From: Nitrosomonas eutropha
GTDB lineage: Bacteria > Pseudomonadota > Gammaproteobacteria > Burkholderiales > Nitrosomonadaceae
Assembly (NCBI RefSeq): GCF_003201195.1
Contig: NZ_QICQ01000022.1
Location: 1-47,832 of the forward strand
Direction: 5' to 3'
Length of the DNA: 47,832 nt
Position numbers and translations under genes: made by a program. The notes beneath the pieces are model-generated. The model saw only the letters and a program-made list of their open reading frames with translations. It was not told the origin of the DNA and ran no database searches. Positions 18,503-26,311 of this stretch are shown here, one piece after another. How positions within the stretch are numbered: position 1 is the stretch's first letter; each line of letters opens with the position of its first letter.

Positions 18503-19198
18503 ATGAACAAAAAACCCTTATTGATCATACTCGTATGCAGCCTCCTGCTCCCTACAACGGCAATCGCTAGCGAAGACTTACCTACAGAAACAATACACAA
18601 GATAATCAATGATTTTGTGCGTGTGGAAACCCGTCACCTGCCCGGCAGGGTCATCATCAAGACAAACCAGTTGGATTCACGTCAGACATTACGCCCGTGT
18701 AACCAGCTTCAGCCTTTTCTGCCGCCAGGCGGACGCTTATGGGGAAAATTCTCAGTTGGCGTGCGTTGTCAGGATGAAGCTGCCTGGACACTTTATGTGC
18801 CGGTTGAAATCGAAGTGATTGCCAACGTCATACACGCCGCACAGCCCATCAACATGGGAAAATTAGTGGATACACAGGATATTGTGAGCAAGGAAGTCGA
18901 TCTCGTGCGCATCCCCGCTGGGGCAGTCACGGATCCTGATCAGGTAGTCGGCAAGGTGGCGGTAACCTTTCTTGCTTCCGGCCAGCCGATACGCACACAC
19001 CAGCTACGCGCTCCATATATCATCACACGTGGACAGAAAATACGGCTCACCGCAACCGGAGCAGGATTTGCCGTCAGCACGGAAGGTGAAGCACTCGCTG
19101 CTGCTGCCGAAGGAGAAGTGGTACAAATACGTAACCACACTGGACGAATCATGAGCGGAATAGCACGGGCGGGAGGAATAGTGGAGATAAAGCAATAG
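18503..19198 (+). CDS. flgA: Flagellar P-ring assembly chaperone FlgA
   Basis: A 231-residue periplasmic chaperone needed for P-ring formation by FlgI. A clear signal peptide (MNKKPLLIILVCSLLLPTTA, cut after AIAS) precedes the mature protein; the C-terminal SAF domain is near residues 105-230, with GKLVDTQDIVSKEVDLVRIP and the closing VQIRNHTGRIMSGIARAGG. It is divergent from flgB. The usual flgM and flgN genes do not follow; GAPDH does. Confidence 0.95.
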   Translation: MNKKPLLIILVCSLLLPTTAIASEDLPTETIHKIINDFVRVETRHLPGRVIIKTNQLDSRQTLRPCNQLQPFLPPGGRLWGKFSVGVRCQDEAAWTLYVPVEIEVIANVIHAAQPINMGKLVDTQDIVSKEVDLVRIPAGAVTDPDQVVGKVAVTFLASGQPIRTHQLRAPYIITRGQKIRLTATGAGFAVSTEGEALAAAAEGEVVQIRNHTGRIMSGIARAGGIVEIKQ

Positions 19199-19385
19199 TG
19201 ACAACGGCCAGAGGCATAAAATTTGGAAGAAGTTTACTGAGTTACTAAGCAGTTTTATACACTGGCGGAATAAAAATCTGCTAGTTTAAGAGGATGGCAT
19301 GTCAGCTCATCCAAAATATGCGTTTTGCGCCTAATGCGACAGAACCGTTTATTTTTCCTATACACCTAACCAGCACGAGGACATC

Positions 19386-20393
19386 ATGGCGATCAAAATT
19401 GGTATCAACGGCTTCGGACGAATCGGTCGCTGCGTTGCACGCATTGCGGCTCAGAACCCTAGCGTCGACCTTGTCGCAATTAACGATCTGACAAGCGCCG
19501 AGCAGCTTGCGTACCTCTTTAAGTACGACTCAACGCATGGCAAATACGCGGGCGTGGTCAGCAGCACCGAAAACTTGATCAGCGTCGACGGTGACAAGAT
19601 ACGCGTTTTTTCTGAAAGAGACCCCTCCAATATTCCATGGGGCGATCTTGGTGTGGATTATGTGCTGGAATGCACGGGTATTTTCCGCAATAAAGAGCAG
19701 GTTTCGAAACACATCGAAGCTGGCGCAAAATTTGTGCTCATGTCGGCTCCCGGCAAGGGCCTCGACATGACTTTTGTGTTGGGCGTGAACGAAGAAGGTT
19801 TCACTCCTGATATGACTGTGATCGACGTCGCGAGCTGCACTACCAATTGCCTGGCTCCAGTTGCAAAGGTCCTGCATGAAAACTTCGGTATTCAGAACGG
19901 CCTCATGACAACAATTCACTCGTACACAAACGACCAAGGCCTCCTGGATGCACCGCATAAGTCGGACTTCCGCCGTGCTCGCGCAGCCGCTGTGAACATG
20001 GTCATCACCACCACTGGCGCAGCCGTTGCCGTGACCAAGGCGATGCCTGAGCTCAAAGGCAAACTCGACGGCATGTCGGTTCGCGTTCCAACACCCAATG
20101 TTTCGTGCGTTGATCTTGTCGCGACCTTCGAAAAGCCTGTGACGGTCGAATCCATCAACGCTGCAATGAAAAAAGCCGCGCAAACGACTTTGAACGGCAT
20201 CCTTGCTTACACCGAAGACCCGGTCGTCTCGACAGACATGATGAACGACCCTCATTCATCGATCTTCGATTCGAGAGCGACCATGGTGATCGGCACACAT
20301 ATGGCCAAGACCATCTCGTGGTACGACAATGAATGGGGTTATTCGGCCCGCATGATCGACGCGCTTCTTTTTGTCGACAACAAGCGGAAATAA
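19386..20393 (+). CDS. gap: Glyceraldehyde-3-phosphate dehydrogenase, type I
   Basis: A 335-residue NAD-dependent enzyme converting glyceraldehyde-3-phosphate to 1,3-bisphosphoglycerate in glycolysis and, in the reverse direction, the Calvin cycle. The Rossmann opening IKIGINGFGRIGRCVARIA, the acidic AINDL that favours NAD, and the catalytic cysteine in ASCTTNCLAP near residue 150 with the partner histidine in IHSYT are visible. Codon use is richer in GTC, GAC and TCG than its neighbours, which may reflect transfer or high expression. It is followed by an inverted repeat and then by an IS481 remnant. Confidence 0.96.
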   Translation: MAIKIGINGFGRIGRCVARIAAQNPSVDLVAINDLTSAEQLAYLFKYDSTHGKYAGVVSSTENLISVDGDKIRVFSERDPSNIPWGDLGVDYVLECTGIFRNKEQVSKHIEAGAKFVLMSAPGKGLDMTFVLGVNEEGFTPDMTVIDVASCTTNCLAPVAKVLHENFGIQNGLMTTIHSYTNDQGLLDAPHKSDFRRARAAAVNMVITTTGAAVAVTKAMPELKGKLDGMSVRVPTPNVSCVDLVATFEKPVTVESINAAMKKAAQTTLNGILAYTEDPVVSTDMMNDPHSSIFDSRATMVIGTHMAKTISWYDNEWGYSARMIDALLFVDNKRK

Positions 20394-20414
20394 TCCATAG
20401 ATACCGGCATTTCA

Positions 20415-20444
20415 TTTATCGACCAGCCTGAGCTGGTTGATAAA
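20415..20444 (+). terminator. Hairpin after gap
   Basis: TTTATCGACCAGC, loop CTGA, GCTGGTTGATAAA forms a 13-pair stem with one G-U pair, 21 bases after the gap stop. No T-run follows, so it may end transcription with help or stabilise the message. Confidence 0.55.
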
Positions 20445-20486
20445 AGGAGTTCTGTCACAAATATTCGTCAAGTGCAAAGCCACAGT

Positions 20487-20977
20487 TTGTGTCGATAGAC
20501 AGAGCCACACGTTGGGTGTATGTGGCCATCAAACCCAACAAAACCGCAGCCAGTGCCAGAGCATTTCTGAAGGCGCTGCACAATGCCCGTCCGATCAGGA
20601 TTACCCGTATCCTGACAAACAACGGCAAGGAATTTACTGACAGACTGTTTGCCAGCCGTGAACGTAATCCCAGTGGCAATCATCAGTTTGACCAGCTGTG
20701 CCAGGAACTCGGTATCGGACATCGCCTGACCCGGCCACGCACTGCGCAAACCAATGGGATAGTCGAACGTTTCAATGGGCGTATTGCTGACGTACTCAAG
20801 ACAACATCGATTCAATAGCGCTGAAAATCTGGAACAGACCCTGATACGTTATGTCAGCCTGTAAACCCGCAACTACCGCAGTCTGCCCTCAAGAGTAAAG
20901 CTCCAATGCAGGCCATGAAAGAATGGCATAAAACTCATCCCCCATCTCTTTCATAAAAACCATACAATCATCCGGGA
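20487..20977 (+). mobile_element. IS481-family element, 5'-truncated copy
   Basis: The 3' half of an insertion sequence also found at 35345-36414. It holds the C-terminal integrase core frame (20489-20818) with DRATRWVYVAIKPNKTAAS, LTNNGKEFTDRLF and the RTAQTNGIVERFNGRI motif with the catalytic Glu, interrupted by a stop after TTSIQ. Alignment to the other copy breaks abruptly at about 20487 and ends at CAATCATCCGGGA (20977), the right terminal repeat. The left end and the first catalytic Asp region are gone, so it cannot move alone. Confidence 0.85.
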
Positions 20978-21000
20978 CAGATACTACTCAATCCGCAGCA

Positions 21001-21033
21001 AAGACGCCCGGGTGATATCCTCTCGGGCGTCTT
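21001..21033 (-). terminator. Strong hairpin terminator of the baeRF gene
   Basis: AAGACGCCCG and CGGGCGTCTT form a perfect ten-pair GC-rich stem with a 13-base loop, five bases after the minus-strand gene's stop at 21039. A short T-run follows on the minus strand. Confidence 0.75.
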
Positions 21034-21038
21034 GCCGT

Positions 21039-22199
21039 TTAGAAACGAAAAACTGCTGCTGCACCTGTGTTGGTAGGCATGCGCTCAGCAGGCACTATCA
21101 CCACTTCGCCGCCAGTCTTGAGCACCAGTTCGCCCAGATCGTCCAGCAGGTCATCTACCTCTGGGTCATCCAGCTTGCCAACAGTCACCCTGCCGGTGGC
21201 AACGTCGATCTGACCCGGAACGATACGGTCGGCTTCGATCAACAGCGTGGCCACGCGCCCTTCGACGGCAGCCTTGGCAATGTCGTCCAGCAAGTCAGAG
21301 CCCTGACCCCTGCCATTAGCGACGCCATAAGAATCGACAAAGCCCGCCAGGCGTTCGAGGTATTGTGGCTGGATCAATTGCCATGCGCGCTCACGCAGCG
21401 CGTCGATCGACATGGCATCGGGGTGCACGTCCAGAGCATCTTTCAGCAGCTGCGGATTTTTGCTGACCGAGCGGAACAGGTTGTGATGCTCAGGCAGCGC
21501 GGCCAGGATCAAGCCCATTCCGCTAGACTTGTCATAGCGATGCATTACAGCCTGATCGACAGCACGGAAAAACTGCTCGGTGTCGCGGTCGACCAGGTTC
21601 TGCTTGACGTCGGTGCCTGACCATACAGAGCCACCAGTAGGGCCATGGCCGCCAGTAGGGCCATAAGCGCGGTGCGCGCCTTCGCGGGCGCCTGGGTCTT
21701 TGCCAAGCATTCCTTCCGCCGTCCAGGCACCGCTTTCCATAGGAAACATTTCAACCAGGTTGTCGCGGTTACCCTCAAACAGTTTAAAGCTACTGCGGCT
21801 CAGTCCCAAAATCTGGTAATGGTCGGCCGATTGCGTGATGCGCATCAATGGCTTGGTATGAAAACTGTCGGCCACCACGACCAGATCGGCCACCGGGCGT
21901 GGCAGACAATAGACACGAAACATCCCCGGTGCAGCCAGTACCGCCAAGCCATCGGTCGTATGGTTCCAGAACGCAGCATTGTCGGCCAGAGTATGAAACT
22001 GCTCCAGCAGCGGCATCACTTCCCGCTTGGGGTACTTCTGGCGCAGCGACTCTTCCAACTCTTTTACCAGATTGCGAAAGCGGATCGGGTCTTGCACGTT
22101 GTCGGGATGCAGCCGGTGCGTCGTCTGGTACAGCGACAGACAAGGCACCTCCTTGTTATGCAGCAGAACGTCTGGGTAGTCATGGTTCAAAGAATTCAT
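21039..22199 (-). CDS. Bacterial eRF1-like protein (baeRF family, Balon-related)
   Basis: A 386-residue protein that I assign to the bacterial archaeo-eukaryotic release-factor (baeRF) group. Visible family traits are the N-terminal LSLYQTTHRLHPDNVQDPIRF, a middle domain with TEQFFRAVDQAVMHRY, then GLILAALPEHHNLF, and MSIDALRERAWQLIQPQYLE, and a C-terminal eRF1 domain-3-like end with LKTGGEVVIVPAERMP and TGAAAVFRF. Members are predicted to act on ribosomes; Balon, an aeRF1 homologue, is a hibernation factor in the decoding centre. Whether this one binds ribosomes is inference. A Gly-rich insertion (GPTGGHGPTGG) near residues 180-190 comes from a short DNA duplication. The ATG at 22199 has AAGG seven bases upstream. 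A decayed second copy lies at 24072-24355. Confidence 0.72.
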   Translation of the reverse strand: MNSLNHDYPDVLLHNKEVPCLSLYQTTHRLHPDNVQDPIRFRNLVKELEESLRQKYPKREVMPLLEQFHTLADNAAFWNHTTDGLAVLAAPGMFRVYCLPRPVADLVVVADSFHTKPLMRITQSADHYQILGLSRSSFKLFEGNRDNLVEMFPMESGAWTAEGMLGKDPGAREGAHRAYGPTGGHGPTGGSVWSGTDVKQNLVDRDTEQFFRAVDQAVMHRYDKSSGMGLILAALPEHHNLFRSVSKNPQLLKDALDVHPDAMSIDALRERAWQLIQPQYLERLAGFVDSYGVANGRGQGSDLLDDIAKAAVEGRVATLLIEADRIVPGQIDVATGRVTVGKLDDPEVDDLLDDLGELVLKTGGEVVIVPAERMPTNTGAAAVFRF

Positions 22200-22670
22200 T
22201 GTGGAACCTTTCAAAAATGGAATTAAAAAACAGCTTTGAAGTGCTGCAGCATGAATAGATAAACAGATCTTACAGTCACGATAACCTGAATTTAAATCGT
22301 CAATACTATTTTTTATAAAAAATACGTTAGATTATAAAATACCAACAATGAAGAGGATTTTGTAAAACAAACTAAAGAATATGGGAATGTAACAGGGTTT
22401 TTTAAGATTTCTTTGCCTTGAGAAAAATAAAAGCTGTCTTTGTGTCAATTAATGATAGGTCGAATCTCAAGAAAGTAATTGGCATTCATCAATATTGATG
22501 ATGGGTGTGTGTAACGATCCAGTAAAAACCTGTGCAGATGATAATGGAAAAAAGACGCCATGAGCATCAAAATGGAAGGTGAGATCAGTTGGACAGCCCG
22601 CGCGTTGGTGCTGGATATTTTGCAGGGTATAAGCTATGGTCTCCGAAGCGAGCCACGCCTATGAACCTGT
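22200..22670. other. AT-rich intergenic region with perfect palindrome
   Basis: Upstream of the baeRF gene. It contains an 18-base perfect palindrome, TATTTTTTATAAAAAATA, at 22307-22324, about 110 bases before the baeRF start, which could be an operator or promoter spacer. A short plus-strand frame at 22560-22664 (34 codons, MSIKMEGEISWTARALVLD then stop) has no ribosome site of note and I do not recognise it. Otherwise nothing coding is seen. Confidence 0.5.
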
Positions 22671-23195
22671 TTATGCTCTTCTGGGCAATAGCGTTAAAAG
22701 TGCCAGGTGGACAAATTGCAGGCTGGTATTGCGTTTTCGCTCGCAGCTCTTCCATAATCGCCGACATTTTTCCGACCATGAAAAATTCGTTTCATAATCC
22801 AGCACCTGGAAATGACTGTAAAAGTGTGCAGTTTACTTCTCCTGGCGATCTCGCGACCACCTCACCCAAACAAACCTGACTGCCTCGGTAAATGGTTGAG
22901 CTGTGTAGCCAGAATCAGTAAGCATGCTCAATACGCAGGACAGTCAGGATGCTTGGCGTTAATGCAACAATAGTGTCCTCTTAACGATTGATAACGTCTG
23001 CAAGGTTGTTGCTGCAATGGCGTGGGGCAATCCCAAGGTGTCAAGCAATATGTTGTTTGATTCCGGACGCTTTCTTGCCTGCATCGTAGCCTTTTTCCTC
23101 GGTGGTATCCGTATTTTTTACACTCTGGGTATCAACAATCGGCATACCTGGACATGCGTTGCAGCCAGCCCGGATACGGGCCTCTGATACCTGGT
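22671..23195 (-). pseudogene. IS5-family (IS1031/IS427-type) transposase, C-terminal remnant
   Basis: Minus-strand frames together match the C-terminal half of this transposase group: PIVDTQSVKNTDTTEEKGYD (about 23090-23150), AGKKASGIKQHIA, then LPHAIAATTLQ, MLTDSGYTAQPFTEAVR, and the C-terminal EKCRRLWKSCERKRNTSLQF down to a stop at 22671. Several frameshifts and stops break it and the N-terminal part is absent. A fragment like the missing N-terminus of this IS type lies on the plus strand near 36436. Confidence 0.8.
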
Positions 23196-23258
23196 TTTTT
23201 TAAGAAACTGTCAAAGTAGTATGCGAATGTAATGGCGGTGTATCGGTTTTAAATCGCC

Positions 23259-23289
23259 GTTGACAATAGTCAACAGATTGGGAATTATG
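23259..23289 (+). promoter_or_regulatory. Possible promoter with inverted repeat before the amide/urea channel gene
   Basis: GTTGAC-AATA-GTCAAC is a perfect six-base inverted repeat that contains TTGACA (23260-23265). A 17-base gap leads to AATTAT, a partial -10. It could drive the gene at 23436, with the palindrome as operator. Confidence 0.35.
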
Positions 23290-23301
23290 TTATGCATCCG
23301 T

Positions 23302-23395
23302 CGAGGTGGTGAACTTCATCATTTACGGCATCAACGGCGTCCTGCCAAACAAATTTGACCAGACCTTGGGCACTACTGCTAGGCTGGTGGAATAA
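23302..23395 (+). pseudogene. C-terminal remnant of an unidentified gene
   Basis: An open frame reading SVEVVNFIIYGINGVLPNKF, then DQTLGTTARLVE and a stop, looks like the end of a real protein (non-random composition, correct frame up to a stop 40 bases before the channel gene). Upstream it meets stops and IS5 debris, so the rest has been lost. I do not recognise the family. Being just before the channel gene, it may have been its operon partner. Confidence 0.45.
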
Positions 23396-23435
23396 TGAAA
23401 GCAGTAATAGTAATTCAGTTTAAAGAGGATTAAAG

Positions 23436-23975
23436 ATGGCTGGTGATTTTTTAGGTGTGCCACTACTGTTCATAGGATTTATCCTTATTGTTAACGCTAT
23501 ATGGCTACAGGGCAAGGTGGATACCAAGGATGTTGGAATCTTCAACCTGCTAGTTGGGATCCTCGCCACTATTGGCGCACTTTATTTCGGTTTGGTACAG
23601 AACAATTTTCCGCTGTCCGCCGGAGGTTTGCTGTTCGCCATGACCTATCTGTGGGTCGGTATCAACGCAGTTCGCGGCGCTGAAGATCAGCGTGCGCTGG
23701 GGTATTACTGCCTGCTGGTTGCATTCACGACTGTGTCTTATGCCATCAAGGCTTTTATGGATGGAGATCTGGGCTGGACCTTTGAATGGATCACATACGG
23801 CATTCTCTGGTACCTGTTCTACCAAATAATGACCAAGGGCAACACCAAACTCATGGGGATGACTATCGCGATGACATATTTTGTCGGTATCGAAGTCGCG
23901 ATAACCGGTTGGATCTACCTGTACGGTTACTGGCCGTTCGGCAACTGGTGGCCACTGCAAATCACCGCCAGCTGA
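23436..23975 (+). CDS. AmiS/UreI-family urea or short-chain amide channel
   Basis: A 179-residue inner-membrane protein with six hydrophobic segments. The opening GVPLLFIGFILIVNAIWLQG, then YLWVGINAVRGAEDQRALGY, and the late WITYGILWYLFYQIM are typical of AmiS/UreI channels, which pass urea (Helicobacter UreI) or aliphatic amides (Pseudomonas AmiS). The start has AGAGGA six bases upstream. No urease or amidase gene is next to it; the neighbours are IS debris and pseudogenes. In an ammonia oxidiser, uptake of urea as an ammonia source would make sense, but that is inference. Confidence 0.88.
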   Translation: MAGDFLGVPLLFIGFILIVNAIWLQGKVDTKDVGIFNLLVGILATIGALYFGLVQNNFPLSAGGLLFAMTYLWVGINAVRGAEDQRALGYYCLLVAFTTVSYAIKAFMDGDLGWTFEWITYGILWYLFYQIMTKGNTKLMGMTIAMTYFVGIEVAITGWIYLYGYWPFGNWWPLQITAS

Positions 23976-24071
23976 TAAAGAAACGCAAATAAATCTCCGG
24001 GTTACAGGCGGCACCTCCCATTTTTCTCGATATCGCACAAGGCCAGGCACAAGAGTTTACTGGCTGCGCCG

Positions 24072-24355
24072 CCTACGGGAAAAACTTCAATCAGGCTGTC
24101 AGGTTGTCCTCAAACAGCTGCATCAGTCCCAAAATTTGGTAACAAACAGTCGGCTGATTGTGTGATGCGTATCCATGGCTGAGGGCGGAAGCTGATGGCC
24201 ACCGGGCGCGGCGGATGATAAAAGTGAATATCCCCGGTGCAACCAGCACTACCAAGCTATCGGTCGCATGATTCCAGTCCAGAACGCAGCATTTCAGTCA
24301 GAGCATGAAACTGCTCCAGTAGTAGTAGCACTTCGTGCTTGGGGTACTTCTGGCT
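24072..24355 (-). pseudogene. Decayed second copy of the baeRF gene
   Basis: This stretch aligns base for base, with many substitutions and small deletions, to 21740-22046 inside the intact baeRF gene on the same strand. Shared runs include CATCCCCGGTGCA-type and CAGAACGCAGCATT, and CTTGGGGTACTTCTGGC at the end. No frame is open through it. It represents about the codons 50-155 region only. It may be a relic of a tandem paralogue or of a duplication. Confidence 0.8.
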
Positions 24356-24636
24356 TTAGATAAACCGAACACTTTTATCGCCATTTATCTTTCTGTATTG
24401 AAACAATTATGATGTCCACAATAAAATGCGTACTTTGATAAAAATCATCAACTATGCCAAAGGTTGCGATATAGAAAACTGGTGAATATATTGAAAAAGC
24501 TTCATGGTTAAAATTCAGAGACAATTTCAGCCTCAAATCTACTTTCTTCAACATTTTTACCACAAAGTACGCACTTGCTGGATAAGCCGGAATCTTCCGG
24601 GTGTTAATCAATAAAAGGCAAAGGAACCAAATCTGA
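24356..24636. other. AT-rich intergenic region before cardiolipin synthase
   Basis: About 280 AT-rich bases between the decayed baeRF copy and the cls gene. I see no convincing gene or hairpin; it probably holds the cls promoter. Confidence 0.4.
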
Positions 24637-26115
24637 ATGGACGTCGTTCTGAATCTGCTAAGTGAATCGCAGACTACCGTGGTCATGATCTTTGTCACAA
24701 CCACTGAACTGCTTGGCATTGCGTCAGCCTGGCATGCGATAAACAAAGTTAGAACGTCCCAGGCGGCCGTCGCGTGGGCTGTTGGCCTCGTCGCGATGCC
24801 GATTTTGGCGCTACCGCTGTACTGGGTATTCGGACAGAAACAGTTTGCAGGTTATCGAGACGCCATTCGGCAGGTGGGTGAGCAGCACCAAGCTTCCGTC
24901 GAAGCGGTCCATCGTGAATTGATGACGGACAGAAACGCCGGCAGTGCAACGGGCGAGTCGCCGTTGGACGTTCTAGCAGACGTTCTTGATACACCATTGA
25001 GTTGTAACAATACTTTTCTATTGTTGATTGATGGCGAGTCTTTTTTTAACACGTTGTTTGAACAGATCCACAGCGCAAAAAGCTATATTTATATCGAATT
25101 TTACATTATCCGAGATGACAATATTGGCCGTGAGTTTGCAGAAGCTTTATGCAAACGCGCTCAGGCCGGAGTCACTGTGCGTCTGCTGTACGACGAAATC
25201 GGCTGCACGAAACTGACAAAGACATGGTTGCAGCGGGTCCGCGATGCCGGTGTGGACGTGTTGGCTTTCAATACGCGTCAGGGTTGGGCCAATCGTTTTC
25301 AATTGAACTTTCGCAACCACCGTAAACTCGTCGTGATCGATGGGCAGCGAGCGATCGTAGGTGGCCTGAATGTCGGTGACGAATATCTTGGTCGCATCTC
25401 CTGGGCTCCTCGCTGGCGGGACACGGCAATTCATGTTGACGGAGCAGTTGCCCGAAAAATTCAAGCCGTATTCGCCAGTGATTACTATTGGGCCACTCGA
25501 CGGGATCTGCCGGAAGCTGTCTGGAGCACGATTGCCGAAGTACAAGTCGTTTCGGGTGATCAGCATGGAATGGCGGCGGTGTGCGCGACCGGCCCGACAG
25601 ACGACCGTATGCGCGCTACCATGATGTTCGCTACCATTGCCGGCTGCGCTCGAAAGCGGCTGTGGATCAGTTCTCCGTACTTAGTCCCGGATGATTCCTG
25701 CATTACGGCGCTATCGATGGCTCGGGCAAGAGGCATCGATGTGAGAATTCTGATTCCCGAAAAGGCTGACTCCTGGCTCGTGTTCCTTGCCGGCTTCTAT
25801 TACGAACAGCAACTCGAATCACTGGGCATTCCGGTATACCGTTATTGTTCCGAAGGATTCATGCACCAGAAGTGCATTCTGGCGGACGACAATCTGGTAC
25901 TGATCGGATCAACTAATCTGGACAATCGCTCTCTGCACCTGAATTTCGAACTGATGCTGGCGGTAGCAGATCCCGGTCTTGTTCAGGAGGCAGCACAAAT
26001 GCTGGAACAAGATTTCGCAGCTTCCGATAACATGAATGCGAGTCATGGTCGGCTGCGGCCATGGTACATCCGTACCGGGACCATTGTCGCCAGATTGTTT
26101 AGTCCGATATTGTAA
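24637..26115 (+). CDS. cls: Cardiolipin synthase (phospholipase D family)
   Basis: A 492-residue membrane enzyme that joins two phosphatidylglycerols to cardiolipin. Two N-terminal hydrophobic segments (about 10-30 and 45-66) precede two PLD domains with HKD motifs: NHRKLVVIDGQRAIVGGLN near residue 227 and MHQKCILADDNLVLIGSTNL near 408. Both catalytic histidines, lysines and aspartates are present. The length is that of ClsA-type enzymes. AAGGA lies ten bases before the start. Confidence 0.92.
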   Translation: MDVVLNLLSESQTTVVMIFVTTTELLGIASAWHAINKVRTSQAAVAWAVGLVAMPILALPLYWVFGQKQFAGYRDAIRQVGEQHQASVEAVHRELMTDRNAGSATGESPLDVLADVLDTPLSCNNTFLLLIDGESFFNTLFEQIHSAKSYIYIEFYIIRDDNIGREFAEALCKRAQAGVTVRLLYDEIGCTKLTKTWLQRVRDAGVDVLAFNTRQGWANRFQLNFRNHRKLVVIDGQRAIVGGLNVGDEYLGRISWAPRWRDTAIHVDGAVARKIQAVFASDYYWATRRDLPEAVWSTIAEVQVVSGDQHGMAAVCATGPTDDRMRATMMFATIAGCARKRLWISSPYLVPDDSCITALSMARARGIDVRILIPEKADSWLVFLAGFYYEQQLESLGIPVYRYCSEGFMHQKCILADDNLVLIGSTNLDNRSLHLNFELMLAVADPGLVQEAAQMLEQDFAASDNMNASHGRLRPWYIRTGTIVARLFSPIL

Positions 26116-26182
26116 TTTCGGTATTACCAAATTTAGTGAGCTGCATATCTTTAACAATTAATGTAAACAGCTCTTCCTGTTG

Positions 26183-26202
26183 GGTCCATATTTATATGGG
26201 CC
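26183..26202 (+). terminator. Weak hairpin downstream of cls
   Basis: GGTCCATA, loop TTTA, TATGGGCC forms an eight-pair stem with one G-U pair, 68 bases after the cls stop, without a clear T-run. It may serve as terminator. Confidence 0.35.
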
Positions 26203-26311
26203 GCTTTGGTGTTAACTACTATGTTGTCTGTCATATGTGTTTAAAGCCCTAACAGACCACTGAAATGGGATATAAAATGGGATATATTCAAACGGATAAA
26301 TTTTCGCAACA

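Noticed and set aside
19530..20255. Long minus-strand frame opposite the GAPDH gene
   Set aside because: It is the shadow of a highly conserved gene with strong codon bias; its translation is Cys/His/Arg-rich and unlike any protein.
22585..22879. Plus and minus frames of 60-96 codons between baeRF and the AmiS/UreI gene
   Set aside because: They are out-of-frame readings of the IS5 transposase C-terminal remnant.
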